Source: Pseudomonas cremoricolorata (GTDB lineage: Bacteria > Pseudomonadota > Gammaproteobacteria > Pseudomonadales > Pseudomonadaceae). From it: a stretch of 64,000 nucleotides of DNA. The stretch spans positions 3,968,001 to 4,032,000 of the forward strand of contig NZ_CP009455.1 of the NCBI RefSeq assembly GCF_000759535.1. The letters run 5' to 3'. A model generated the notes under the pieces. That model searched no databases, was not told the DNA's origin, and saw only the letters and a program-made list of their open reading frames with translations. Positions 48,828 through 57,749 of this stretch are shown here, piece by piece. Numbering within the stretch: position 1 is the stretch's first letter; every line of letters begins with the position of its first letter. A program made the translations under genes and the position numbers.

Positions 48828-49739
48828 ATGAAAATCGATGACATGGACGCCTTCGTGGCAGTCATCCGCTGCCAGTCGACCAACCTTGCCGCCGAAGCGC
48901 TGCAACTGACCCAGCCGGCCATTACCCGGCGGGTGCAGAACTTCGAGGAAGACCTCGGCGCCACCCTCCTCGACCGTCACACCAAACCGCTCAAACCGAC
49001 GCCAATGGGCGTGCGCGTGTTCGAGCAGTGCAAGGCGATCCTGCGCGAAATCGACGCCTTGCACGAACTGGTGGCCAATGACGGTGCGCCGTCGGGGACC
49101 TTGCGCCTGGGCGTGCCGCAGACCCTGGGCGATGTGCTGCTGCTCGATGCCCTCGGGCAATTGCGCGAGCGCTACCCGGCGTTGCGCACCCAGGTCACCA
49201 GCGGTTGGGGCAGCAGCCTGATCGCACGCATGGAAAATGCCGAACTGGACGCCGCCGCCGCGCTGTTCCCGGCCGGCAAGATCTTTCCTGAAGGCATCGC
49301 CAGCCAGTCGTTGATGCGCATGCCACTGCGGGTGGTCGCCGCCAAGGGCAGCGCGGTCAAGCGCAGCTACAAGCTCAAGGACTGCTACAGCCAGGGCTGG
49401 GTGCTCAACCCCGACGGTTGCGGCTTTCGCGCCGGTTTGCAGCGCGCCCTGAGCGAACAGGGCCTGAGCCTTGCGATCAACCTGGAGACGTTCGGCACCG
49501 ACCTGCAATTGGGCCTGGTCGCCAACGGCCAGGGCCTGGGCCTGGTACCCGAACCGCTACTGCAAGCCAGCCGCCACCGCGATCAGCTGGACGTGCTGCA
49601 GGTCAGTGACTTCAAGCCGCAGGTCGACCTGTGGCTGTTCCATCCGCGCTATCTGGGCAACCTGCAAGAACCAGTGGAGCTGTTCGGCAGCATTGCCGGG
49701 CGCTTGCTCAACGGCGCTTCGGCCAGCCCTATTAAATAA
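48828..49739 (+). CDS. LysR-type regulator of the sulfur cluster
   Basis: A 303-aa LysR regulator. The helix-turn-helix is CQSTNLAAEALQLTQPAITRRVQNFEEDLG, followed by an effector domain (GTLRLGVPQTLGDVLL to EPLLQASRH). It lies just upstream of the acyl-CoA-dehydrogenase-like operon on the same strand, with 128 bp of AT-rich DNA between. The likely role is control of that operon and of the SsuD-like gene, which share a promoter element. The effector is unknown. It is not CysB itself. Confidence 0.87.
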   Translation: MKIDDMDAFVAVIRCQSTNLAAEALQLTQPAITRRVQNFEEDLGATLLDRHTKPLKPTPMGVRVFEQCKAILREIDALHELVANDGAPSGTLRLGVPQTLGDVLLLDALGQLRERYPALRTQVTSGWGSSLIARMENAELDAAAALFPAGKIFPEGIASQSLMRMPLRVVAAKGSAVKRSYKLKDCYSQGWVLNPDGCGFRAGLQRALSEQGLSLAINLETFGTDLQLGLVANGQGLGLVPEPLLQASRHRDQLDVLQVSDFKPQVDLWLFHPRYLGNLQEPVELFGSIAGRLLNGASASPIK

Positions 49740-49783
49740 AAGTTTTGCATTAACAAACTTACCTTTGATTCTATAAACAAATA

Positions 49784-49808
49784 ATTAGCTTAGAAGCAAA
49801 AAGACTTT
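49784..49808 (+). promoter_or_regulatory. Shared 25-bp operator, copy 1
   Basis: ATTAGCTTAGAAGCAAAA and the following GACTTT form an AT-rich element that recurs in 21 of 25 positions at 57572-57596, before the SsuD-like gene. TTAGCT-TAG-AAGCAA is an imperfect inverted repeat of LysR-box size. It lies about 60 bp before the first structural gene. Confidence 0.7.
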
Positions 49809-49867
49809 TACAGCGTCCATTCAGAAGAATACGGTCTTAAGCAACCCCGTATTCCAGGATGGACCCC

Positions 49868-51004
49868 ATGCGTTACGCCCCCTCCGACGCCACCCTGGCC
49901 GAACTGACCCAGGCGCTGGCCACCAACGCCGAGCGCTACGACCGCAGCGGCGAATTTCCTGCCGACAACATCGCGCTGCTGCACCAGCACGGTCTGCTTG
50001 CGCTGACCGTGCCGACTGCCCTGGGCGGCGCGGGCGCCGACCTTGCGACCGCACGCCGCGTCGTTGCGGCCATCGCCAAGGGTGACCCGGCCAGCGCGCT
50101 GATCGTCGTCATGCAGTACCTGCAACACCTGCGCCTGCAGGACGACACGCGCTGGCCGCTGCACCTGCGCCAGCGCCTGGCCCGCGAGGCGGTGGCGCAC
50201 GGTGCGCTGATCAATGCCTTTCGCGTCGAACCCGAACTGGGCACCCCGGCCCGCGGCGGCCTGCCGGCAACCATGGCCAGGCGCAGCGCCGAGGGCTGGC
50301 GCCTGTCGGGGCGCAAGCTGTACTGCACCGGCAGCTATGGCCTGAGCTGGTACCTGGTGTGGGCGCGCAGCGATGATGCCGATCCGCTGGTCGGCGGCTT
50401 CCTGGTACACCGCGATACCCCCGGCATTCGCATCATCGAGGCCTGGGACCACTTGGGCATGCGCGCCACCTGCAGCCATGAAGTGCATTTCGACGAGGTG
50501 CTGATTCCCCTTGAGCACGCCGTGGCGGTGAGTCCGGCCAGCGCGCCACGCGCCGAGTTCGACAGCGAAACGCTGCTGTGGATGTCGACCCTGCTGCCGG
50601 CGCTGTACGACGGCGTGGCCCAGGCCGCGCGCGACTGGCTGCTGGGCTTTCTGCACCGCCGCGTGCCGAGCAACCTCGGCGCTGCCCTGGCGAGCCTGCC
50701 GCGGTTCGAGGAACTGGCCGGGCGTATCGATACCTTGTTGTTCGACAACCGTACCTTGCTCGACGCCGCGGTCGCCGGCCTGGTGCCTGCCGTGCATGCC
50801 GGCCAGCTCAAGCAACGGGTGTGCAGCCATGCCATCGAGGCGGTGCAGTTGGCCGTCGAGGCTGCCGGCAATCCTGGGCTTTCGCGCAGCAATCCGTTGG
50901 AGCGGCACCTGCGCGACGTGCTCTGCAGCCGTATCCACACGCCCCAGGACGATGTGGTGTTCGCCCAGCGCGGCCGCGCCACGCTAGAAGGCGCCCGCCC
51001 ATGA
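49868..51004 (+). CDS. Acyl-CoA dehydrogenase-like flavoprotein (SfnC/DszC type)
   Basis: A 378-aa protein with the acyl-CoA dehydrogenase fold, in the branch of flavin-dependent monooxygenases and desulfurisation enzymes (SfnC, DszC). Helical N-terminal domain (DNIALLHQHGLLALTVPTALGGAGADL), a middle barrel (LSGRKLYCTGSYGLSWYLVWAR), and a C-terminal helical domain (SRSNPLERHLRDVLCSRIHTPQDDVV). The catalytic Glu of true acyl-CoA dehydrogenases is not evident. The ATG at 49868 is preferred over 49859 because AGGA sits at proper distance. It is the first gene of an operon running to 57436; it probably oxygenates an organosulfur compound. Confidence 0.82.
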   Translation: MRYAPSDATLAELTQALATNAERYDRSGEFPADNIALLHQHGLLALTVPTALGGAGADLATARRVVAAIAKGDPASALIVVMQYLQHLRLQDDTRWPLHLRQRLAREAVAHGALINAFRVEPELGTPARGGLPATMARRSAEGWRLSGRKLYCTGSYGLSWYLVWARSDDADPLVGGFLVHRDTPGIRIIEAWDHLGMRATCSHEVHFDEVLIPLEHAVAVSPASAPRAEFDSETLLWMSTLLPALYDGVAQAARDWLLGFLHRRVPSNLGAALASLPRFEELAGRIDTLLFDNRTLLDAAVAGLVPAVHAGQLKQRVCSHAIEAVQLAVEAAGNPGLSRSNPLERHLRDVLCSRIHTPQDDVVFAQRGRATLEGARP

Positions 51005-51441
51005 GCCGCTCGATCATCGCCCGCCAATTGGACGCCGCTGCCAACGCTGCATTGCCTGCGCTACGGTCTGAGCACCAGGTGCTCGTAGCCCCCCTGACCA
51101 CTGACACCCGCGGCCTGATCGACGCTCGCGTGCTGGCCCGTGCCAAACCCGGCCTGCAACTGATCAACATCGCCCGAGGCGGCCTGCTTGATCAGCAAGC
51201 GCTGCTCGGTGCGCTGGACGAAGGGCGCATCGGCCGCGCCAGCCTCGATGTCAGCGACCCCGAACCACTGCCCGATGGCCACCCGCTGTACCGCCACCCA
51301 AAGGTGTACCGATCGCCGCACACCGCAGCGATCAGTGCCGACGGGCCACAACTGTTGCTGCAACGTTTTCTCGACAACACCGCCCGCTACACCCAGCAGG
51401 CGCCCTTGCACAACCTGGTCGACGCCCAGCGCGGCTACTGA
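51001..51441 (+). CDS. Internally deleted D-2-hydroxyacid dehydrogenase
   Basis: A 146-aa product that overlaps the preceding stop as ATGA. The C-terminal part is clearly from D-isomer-specific 2-hydroxyacid dehydrogenases: PLTTDTRGLIDARVLARAKP, INIARGGLLDQQALLGAL (catalytic Arg), LDVSDPEPLPDGHPLY (Glu) and SPHTAAIS (His). The first 20 or so residues look like a normal N-terminus (SIIARQLDAAANAAL), but about 150-170 residues expected between them, including the GxGxxG NAD loop, are absent. The deletion is in frame, near 51060-51090. The protein can hardly bind NAD; it may be decaying or have another role. Confidence 0.75.
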   Translation: MSRSIIARQLDAAANAALPALRSEHQVLVAPLTTDTRGLIDARVLARAKPGLQLINIARGGLLDQQALLGALDEGRIGRASLDVSDPEPLPDGHPLYRHPKVYRSPHTAAISADGPQLLLQRFLDNTARYTQQAPLHNLVDAQRGY

Positions 51442-51457
51442 CTTTCCGGAGCCTTCC

Positions 51458-52252
51458 ATGAATTCACTGTCTGTTGTTCCCAGCCAAGCCCCCGACCTGC
51501 GCCAGCGTGTCAGCGCCGAAGAATGGCAAGTGCGGGTCAAGCTCGCGGCGGCCTACCGGCTGGCCGCCCTGTTTCGCTGGACCGACCACATCTATACGCA
51601 TTTCTCGGCCCGTGTGCCCGGGCCTGACGAGCACTTTCTGATCAACGCCTTCGGCTTGCTGTTCGACGAAATCACCGCCTCCAACCTGCTCAAGGTCGAC
51701 GTCGATGGCACCCTCATCGATGACCCGCTGGGGCTGGGCATCAACCAGGCAGGCTATGTCATCCACAGCGCCATCCACCGCGCGCGTCCTGATCTGAAGG
51801 CCGTGCTGCACACCCATACCCGCGATGGCGCGGCGGTCTCGGCGCAGCGTGCCGGCCTGCTGCCGATCTCCCAGCACGCGCTGGCCTACTACAGCCGAGT
51901 GGCCTACCACGACTACGAAGGCGTAGCGCTGGATCTGGACGAGCAAGAACGCCTGGTCGCCAACCTGGGCCAGAGCAACATCTTCATTCTGCGCAACCAC
52001 GGCCTGCTCACCGGCGGGGTCAGCGTCGAGCACGCCTTCCGTGAACTGCATGGCCTGGAGCGCGCCTGCAACATTCAGATCGCTGCCCAGGCCGGCGGCA
52101 ACGCCGACTTGCTGCACGCAGCGCCAGCGGCGATCGCCAAAGTTCACGAGCAGGCCAAGCGCTTCTCCGAAGGCCACGGCGAAGGCATTCAGCGGCACTG
52201 GGATGCCCTGATTCGCCAACTCGACCGCCACGGTCGCGATTACCAGGCCTGA
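51458..52252 (+). CDS. Class II aldolase/adducin family protein
   Basis: A 264-aa protein of the fuculose-1-phosphate aldolase/adducin fold. The zinc ligands are H118 and H120 (LHTHTRDG) and H181 (LRNHGLLTGG). The N-terminus RLAALFRWTDHIYTHFSARVPG is that of the short bacterial class II aldolases. It follows the truncated dehydrogenase by 16 bp with a CGGAG ribosome site. In this cluster it may cleave a carbon-carbon bond of the desulfurised product; the substrate is unknown. Confidence 0.85.
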   Translation: MNSLSVVPSQAPDLRQRVSAEEWQVRVKLAAAYRLAALFRWTDHIYTHFSARVPGPDEHFLINAFGLLFDEITASNLLKVDVDGTLIDDPLGLGINQAGYVIHSAIHRARPDLKAVLHTHTRDGAAVSAQRAGLLPISQHALAYYSRVAYHDYEGVALDLDEQERLVANLGQSNIFILRNHGLLTGGVSVEHAFRELHGLERACNIQIAAQAGGNADLLHAAPAAIAKVHEQAKRFSEGHGEGIQRHWDALIRQLDRHGRDYQA

Positions 52253-52341
52253 ACCCATCAGCACCACGTGCGCCGCTGCTGGCCCCTGCTCTCCCACCCT
52301 CCTACGGCGCCACCCCCGCCGCTTCGTACCAGGACGCTGCC

Positions 52342-53970
52342 ATGACCCACCGACTCTCGCTCAAACACCTGCTCGCCAGTTGCACCCTGGCCATGGCCGT
52401 GGCCGGCTGCTCGCCCCAGGCCGAGACCGACGCCGGGCAGACCCTCAACATCGCTTTCTGGGGTGACAACACCACGCTGGTCAGCGTCGATCCGTTCCAG
52501 GTCTACTGGCTGGAACACCGTGTGCTGCTGCGCAACGTGGTCGAATCGCTGACCGACCAGGACCCACTCACCGGCAAGATCATCCCCTGGCTGGCGCAGT
52601 CCTGGAGCGTCAGCGATGACGCCCTGAGCTACACCTTCACCCTGCGCCAGGACGTGACCTTCAGTAACGGTGAGCGCTTCGATGCCGCCGCGGTGAAGAC
52701 CGCCTTCGACAGCAACAAGGCCTTCGCCGACGAACTGCCGGCCACCTTCGGCGCCACCTACCTGGCCGGTTACGAGCATGCCGAGGTGCTCGACCCGTTC
52801 ACCGTGCGCCTGGTGCTGTCGCGACCCAACGCGGGCTTCCTGCAAGCCACCTCGACCACCAACCTGGGCATTCTCGCGCCGGCATCGTATGCCCTCAGCG
52901 CCCAGCAGCGCTCGCTGGGGCAGATCATCGGCAGCGGCCCGTTCGTGCTCGAACACTACACCCCGGAAGTCGGCGCGAAGTTGCGCAAGCGCCCCGACTA
53001 CGCCTGGCCGTCGGCCAATGTCGCCAACCGCGGCGCCGCCCACCTCGAGGTGGTGAACATCAGCTACACCCCGGAAGAGAGCGTACGCAACGGCCTGTTC
53101 CTGCAAGGCAAGACCGACATTCTCTGGCCGCGCAACCCGTTTTCCGAGGTCGACCTCAAGCTGCTGCAATCCAAAGGCGCGACCATTCAGAGCCGCTCGC
53201 TGCCCGGCCCTGCGCTGAACCTCTACCCCAACACGCGCAATGGCCGCGTGCTCGGTGACCGTCAGGTGCGGCTGGCCCTGCAAAAGGCCATCGACCGCAG
53301 CAGCTATGCCCATACCGTGTACAACGCCGAGTTTCCGGTGGTCAGCGGCGTGTACGACGTGACCACGCCGTACTTCAAGCCTCAGACCGACAAGCTCGCC
53401 TACGATCCGCGCGGTGCCGAGCGTTTGCTCGAGGATGCCGGCTGGCACACGGGCAGCGATGGCTACCGCTACAAGGACGGCAAGCGCCTGAGCCTGCGCT
53501 ACAACCTCTCACCTGCCGAGAGCGCCGGCGACGTGCTGGTGCAAGACCAACTGCGCAAGGTCGGCATCGACCTCAAGCTCAACGTGCTGACCCGCGCCGA
53601 GTGGGTGGCCGGCAATGCCTCGGGCAATTACGACCTGACCTCGACCTACATGACCCGCGCTGATCCGATCATCCTGCAGACCATTCTCGATCCGCGCGCT
53701 GCCAACAGCGCCACCCTGGCCACCAATACCTACGAACCGCATACGCTGGAAGCGGTCAAGGCACTGTTCGATCGCGGCATCACCGCGACCGCCGACGCCC
53801 AGCGCGCTCAAGCCTATGGCGAGCTGCAGGATCTGTTGCTCGACCAGGTCGCTGCCTTCCCGCTGTACGAACGGGTCTGGCAGGCCGCTACGGCGCAGCG
53901 GGTCGAGGGCTTCCGCTGGACCGCCGAAGGCTTCGCCCTGCTCAATGACATTCAGGTCAAGCAGCCATGA
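52342..53970 (+). CDS. Peptide/nickel-type ABC solute-binding lipoprotein
   Basis: A 542-aa SBP_bac_5 protein with a lipoprotein signal (LLASCTLAMAVAGCSPQ; lipid cysteine at about residue 24). The domain has LNIAFWGDNTTLVSVDPFQVYW, WSVSDDALSYTFTLRQDVTFSNGERFDAAAV, and RQVRLALQKAIDR. This family carries oligopeptides, opines, glutathione and other bulky solutes. Genomic context suggests an organosulfur ligand. It lies 89 bp after the aldolase, probably in the same operon. Confidence 0.9.
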   Translation: MTHRLSLKHLLASCTLAMAVAGCSPQAETDAGQTLNIAFWGDNTTLVSVDPFQVYWLEHRVLLRNVVESLTDQDPLTGKIIPWLAQSWSVSDDALSYTFTLRQDVTFSNGERFDAAAVKTAFDSNKAFADELPATFGATYLAGYEHAEVLDPFTVRLVLSRPNAGFLQATSTTNLGILAPASYALSAQQRSLGQIIGSGPFVLEHYTPEVGAKLRKRPDYAWPSANVANRGAAHLEVVNISYTPEESVRNGLFLQGKTDILWPRNPFSEVDLKLLQSKGATIQSRSLPGPALNLYPNTRNGRVLGDRQVRLALQKAIDRSSYAHTVYNAEFPVVSGVYDVTTPYFKPQTDKLAYDPRGAERLLEDAGWHTGSDGYRYKDGKRLSLRYNLSPAESAGDVLVQDQLRKVGIDLKLNVLTRAEWVAGNASGNYDLTSTYMTRADPIILQTILDPRAANSATLATNTYEPHTLEAVKALFDRGITATADAQRAQAYGELQDLLLDQVAAFPLYERVWQAATAQRVEGFRWTAEGFALLNDIQVKQP

Positions 53971-54917
53971 AGCGCTACCTGATCGGCCGTATCGGCCAGG
54001 CGCTGCTGGTGCTGTGGGGCGCCTACACCGTGACGTACCTGATTCTCTACCTGCTGCCGGGTGACACGCTGTCGATCATGCTCAGCGCCTCGGGCATGGA
54101 GGCTGATGGGCTGTCGGCCGAAGACCTGGCCAAGGCCCGCGCCTACTACGGCCTCGACCAGGGCCTGTGGCAGCAATATGCCGACCTGCTGTGGCGGGCG
54201 CTGCACGGTGATCTGGGCCATTCACTGTCACTCAACCGGCCGGTCACTGCGCTGCTGGCCGAACGCCTGCCGCAGACCCTGGCCCTGGCCGGGCTGGCCA
54301 TCGTGCTGTCGCTGCTCGGCGGCATCGGCCTGGGCTACCTGACCGCCTACCTGCAATGGCGGCCACTGAAAACCGCACTGAGCCGGCTGCCCTCGCTGGG
54401 CTTTTCGGTGCCGGTGTTCTGGATGGGCCTGCTGTTGATCCAGGTCTTTGCCTTCGGCCTGGGCTGGTTTCCGGCCACCGGCAGCCGTGGTTTCGACAGC
54501 CTGGTGTTGCCCGCCGTGACCTTGGCGATCCCCAGCGCTGCGGTGTACGCCCAGGTGCTGCAGCGGGGCTTTCAGGGCGTGTGGCAAGAGCCCTATATCG
54601 TCACCGCATTCGCCAAGGGCCTGAGCCGCGCGCAGGTGCAGGCGCGCCACGGCCTGCGCAACGCCGCCCTGCCGATTCTCACCCTGGTCGGCCTGCAGGT
54701 GGGCAACACGGTGTCGGGGGCGGTACTGGTGGAGACCATCTTTTCGCGCAATGGCGTCGGACGCCTGGCGCAGGAAGCGGTGCTGCGCCAGGACATCCCG
54801 GTGGTGCTGGCGATCGTCAGCGTGTCGGCAGCGGCGTTCGTGGTCATCAACCTGCTGGTCGATCTGCTCTACCCCTATCTGGACCCGCGTATCAGCCATT
54901 GCCCAAAGGTGTCGTGA
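53967..54917 (+). CDS. ABC permease, DppB type
   Basis: A 316-aa inner-membrane permease with six helices, the first of the DppB/DppC pair. It has the N-terminal helix and YLILYLLPGDTLSIML, and the cytoplasmic EAA loop AFAKGLSRAQVQARHGLRNA. The ATG overlaps the binding-protein stop by 4 bp. Confidence 0.92.
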   Translation: MKRYLIGRIGQALLVLWGAYTVTYLILYLLPGDTLSIMLSASGMEADGLSAEDLAKARAYYGLDQGLWQQYADLLWRALHGDLGHSLSLNRPVTALLAERLPQTLALAGLAIVLSLLGGIGLGYLTAYLQWRPLKTALSRLPSLGFSVPVFWMGLLLIQVFAFGLGWFPATGSRGFDSLVLPAVTLAIPSAAVYAQVLQRGFQGVWQEPYIVTAFAKGLSRAQVQARHGLRNAALPILTLVGLQVGNTVSGAVLVETIFSRNGVGRLAQEAVLRQDIPVVLAIVSVSAAAFVVINLLVDLLYPYLDPRISHCPKVS

Positions 54918-54920
54918 AGC

Positions 54921-55823
54921 ATGACTACTCCATCGCCCGTTTACCCGGCTTCCACGCCGCTGGCCCCCGCTGCGGCGACCTGGCGCCGCCGCAGCCGCCT
55001 GCGCCGACTGCAACTGACAGTGCTGCCGTTGCTGCGTCGCCCAGGCTTCAGCCTGGCCTTGGCCGTGGTCGCGTTCGCCCTGCTGGCAGCACTGGTGCCG
55101 CACTGGCTGACGGCCTTCGACCCCTACGCCACTGCACCTGCCGACAAGCTGCGCGCACCCGATGCAGTGCACTGGTTCGGCACCGACGAACTGGGCCGCG
55201 ACCTATTCACCCGGGTGCTGTACGGCGCGCGCCTGTCGATTCAGGCGGCGTTGCTGGCAGTCGGCCTGGCGCTGCTCGGCGGCCTGGGCCTGGGCGTGCT
55301 GGCAGGCTTTGCCGGCGGGCGGGTGGACGCGCTGATCATGCGCGTGGTCGACGTGCTACTGGCGCTGCCCGGACTGCTGCTGGCGCTGGCCATCGTCACC
55401 GCCATCGGCTTTGGCACGGTGCCGGTGGCGATTGCCGTGGGCGTCGGCATTCTGCCGGGCTTTGCCCGCACCACCCGCGCCGAGGTACTGCGGGTCAAGA
55501 CCTTGCCGTATGTCGAGGCGGCGCGACTGGCGGGGGTCAGCTGGCCGCGCACCTTGCTGCGCCATGTGCTGCCCAATGCCTGGGGGCCGGTGGCGGTCCT
55601 GGCGACGCTGGACTTCGGTGCCGCCATCCTGGCCACCGCCGGCCTCAGTTTCCTGGGCTTCGGCGCCGCCCCTCCGGCTGCGGAATGGGGCACGTTGATC
55701 GCCAATGGCCGGCACTTTCTCATCACCGCGCCCTGGGTCTCGCTGTTGCCGGGGCTGTGCGTGGTGGCGGTGGTGTTCAGCCTCAACCACTTGGCGCGCA
55801 GCGCCGAGGAGGTGCCGCGATGA
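54921..55823 (+). CDS. ABC permease, DppC type
   Basis: A 300-aa permease. It has the DppC N-terminal domain (HWFGTDELGRDLFTRVLYGARLSI) and the EAA loop YVEAARLAGVSWPRTLLRHV. It begins 3 bp after the partner permease and ends with a 4-bp ATGA overlap with the ATPase gene. Confidence 0.93.
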   Translation: MTTPSPVYPASTPLAPAAATWRRRSRLRRLQLTVLPLLRRPGFSLALAVVAFALLAALVPHWLTAFDPYATAPADKLRAPDAVHWFGTDELGRDLFTRVLYGARLSIQAALLAVGLALLGGLGLGVLAGFAGGRVDALIMRVVDVLLALPGLLLALAIVTAIGFGTVPVAIAVGVGILPGFARTTRAEVLRVKTLPYVEAARLAGVSWPRTLLRHVLPNAWGPVAVLATLDFGAAILATAGLSFLGFGAAPPAAEWGTLIANGRHFLITAPWVSLLPGLCVVAVVFSLNHLARSAEEVPR

Positions 55824-57436
55824 GCACGCCTGCCTTGATCGAGGTGCATCAGTTGCAGGTCAGCTACGCCGTGGCAGGCCAGCGCCATGCCGCCGTGCGC
55901 GGCCTGTCGTTCAGCCTCGGTGCCGGGGAAACCGTGGCCATCGTCGGCGAATCCGGCTCGGGCAAATCGACCCTGGCCAACGCCCTGCTCGGCCTGTTGC
56001 CCGGCAATGCGCGCATCGACTCGGGCGAACTGTGGCTGAGCGGCGTCGATGTGCGCCACGCCAGCGAAACACAGAAACGCCAACTGCGCGGGCGCACGGT
56101 CGGCCTGGTGCCGCAGGACCCGATGGTCAGCCTCAACCCGACCCTGCGCATCGGCGAGCAGATCGCCGAAGCCCTGCACCTGCCGCGCGGCAGCCGCCAC
56201 CCGCAGGCCCAGGCCGAGGTGCTGGCGCTGCTGGCACAGGTGGGCCTGGACGATCCCCCGCTGCGCGCCCGGCAGTATCCCCACGAGTTGTCAGGCGGCA
56301 TGCGCCAACGGGTGCTGATCGCCATCGCGCTGGCTGGCCAGCCGCAACTGATCATCGCCGATGAGCCGACCAGCGCCCTGGATGTGACCGTGCAGCGCGC
56401 CATCCTCGATCACCTGCAACGGCTGGTGGCCGAGCGCGGTATCTCGCTGCTGATCATCACCCACGACCTGGGCGTTGCGGTCGAGCGCGCCGACCGCCTG
56501 CTGGTGATGAAACACGGCGAGCTGGTCGAACAGGGCCCGCCGCAGCATATCGTCGAGCAGCCCCAGCAGGCCTACACCCGCAGCCTGCTGGCCGCTGCGC
56601 CCGCCTTCGTCACCCGCAGCCGAGCGGCCTTTCGCGCCGCCCCCGGCGCCGAGCCGCTGTTGCGCCTTGAGGCCGTCGGCAAGCACTTCGAACTGCCCCG
56701 CGGCAGCGCCGCCGGTGCGCGTTTCGTCGCCCTTGATGATCTGACCGCGCAGGTGTATCCGGGGCAGACCCTGGCCATCGTCGGCGAATCAGGCTCGGGC
56801 AAGAGCACCACGCTGCGCCTGGCACTGGGCCTGGAGCGTCCCAGTCAGGGCCGCGTGCACTTCGCTGGCCAGGACGTCACCGACCTCAGCTGGCGCGAGT
56901 TTCGCCCGCTGCGCAGACGCATCCAGCTGGTGCAGCAGAACCCCTTCGCTGCCCTCGACCCGCGGCTGACCGTGTTCGACAGCATCGTCGAGCCGTTGCA
57001 GGCGTTCGGCATGCACACGCTGGCCGAGCTGGAACGGGCCGCCTGCGAGCTGATCGATCGCGTGCATTTGCCCGTGGCGTGTCTTGAGCGCTTGCCGCGT
57101 GAGTTGTCCGGCGGGCAACGACAACGGGTCGCCATCGCCCGCGCGCTGGCGCTCAAGCCCGACCTGCTGCTGCTCGACGAGCCGGTCAGCGCCTTGGATG
57201 TGTCGGTGCAGGCCCAGGTGCTGCAACTGCTCGACGAACTGCAACGCGAGTTGGGGCTGGCCTACGTGCTGGTGTCCCACGACCTGGCGGTGGTGGCGAG
57301 CATGGCCGATGAGGTGCTGGTACTGCGCAAGGGCCAGGTCGTCGAACAAGGCCCGCTGAGCGTCGTGTTCGAACGCCCCAGCAGCCCGTACACCCAAGCC
57401 CTGCTCGATGCCATTCCTAGCCGAGGGCGGCCCTAG
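55820..57436 (+). CDS. ABC transporter ATPase, DppD-DppF fusion
   Basis: A 538-aa protein with two complete ABC ATPase domains. The first has Walker A GESGSGKS at 43-50 and signature LSGGMRQR; the second has its own GESGSGKST and LSGGQRQR with LLLLDEPVSALDVSVQ. Both halves carry the oligopeptide-type C-terminal extension (QAYTRSLLAAAP; SPYTQALLDAIP). The fused form resembles E. coli GsiA/YejF. It is the last gene of the operon. Confidence 0.94.
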   Translation: MSTPALIEVHQLQVSYAVAGQRHAAVRGLSFSLGAGETVAIVGESGSGKSTLANALLGLLPGNARIDSGELWLSGVDVRHASETQKRQLRGRTVGLVPQDPMVSLNPTLRIGEQIAEALHLPRGSRHPQAQAEVLALLAQVGLDDPPLRARQYPHELSGGMRQRVLIAIALAGQPQLIIADEPTSALDVTVQRAILDHLQRLVAERGISLLIITHDLGVAVERADRLLVMKHGELVEQGPPQHIVEQPQQAYTRSLLAAAPAFVTRSRAAFRAAPGAEPLLRLEAVGKHFELPRGSAAGARFVALDDLTAQVYPGQTLAIVGESGSGKSTTLRLALGLERPSQGRVHFAGQDVTDLSWREFRPLRRRIQLVQQNPFAALDPRLTVFDSIVEPLQAFGMHTLAELERAACELIDRVHLPVACLERLPRELSGGQRQRVAIARALALKPDLLLLDEPVSALDVSVQAQVLQLLDELQRELGLAYVLVSHDLAVVASMADEVLVLRKGQVVEQGPLSVVFERPSSPYTQALLDAIPSRGRP

Positions 57437-57441
57437 CGGGC

Positions 57442-57476
57442 AGCTGCAAGCTGCAAGCTGCAAGCTGCAAGCTGCA
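57442..57476. repeat. Heptanucleotide tandem repeat
   Basis: Five perfect copies of AGCTGCA, followed by a partial unit, begin six bases after the ATPase gene stop. It is followed by a looser CGCTTGCCGCT-like repeat. Such AGCTGCA arrays are common at Pseudomonas gene ends. Copy number could vary between strains. Confidence 0.85.
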
Positions 57477-57571
57477 AGCAGACCCCACATCGCTTGTCGC
57501 TTGCCGCTCAAGGCTTGCCGCTAAATGCATAAAGCCGATATCCAAATCCAATATTAATTCCCAAAGCGCAT

Positions 57572-57596
57572 ATTAGCTTAGAGCTAAAAAGCCTTT
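57572..57596 (+). promoter_or_regulatory. Shared 25-bp operator, copy 2
   Basis: ATTAGCTTAGAGCTAAAA plus AGCCTTT aligns with the element at 49784-49808. Here TTAGCT-TAG-AGCTAA is a perfect 6-bp inverted repeat, fitting a LysR-type T-N11-A site. It lies about 100 bp before the leader peptide and SsuD-like gene. Confidence 0.72.
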
Positions 57597-57698
57597 CCCT
57601 TCTTCCCATGCAAGCCTTTAAGGTCTAACCCAGACCAACCCCACTCCTGGCGGAGGCCGCTTTCCCTGATCACTCACCCACCGCGCAGGAGCACTGCC

Positions 57699-57749
57699 AT
57701 GACCACCCGACAACTGCCCACCCCAACCCGCACAGGAGTGCTTGCATGA
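57699..57749 (+). CDS. Possible 16-aa leader peptide before the SsuD-like gene
   Basis: An ATG with a good AGGAG ribosome site opens a 16-codon frame (MTTRQLPTPTRTGVLA) whose TGA overlaps the ATG of the monooxygenase gene as ATGA. The next gene has its own AGGAG site inside this frame. The peptide contains no Cys or Met run that would suggest simple sulfur attenuation. Whether it is translated is not known. Confidence 0.45.
   Translation: MTTRQLPTPTRTGVLA

Noticed and set aside
57442..57476. CRISPR-like array
   Set aside because: The repeats are 7 bp, directly adjacent and without spacers; no cas genes are present.
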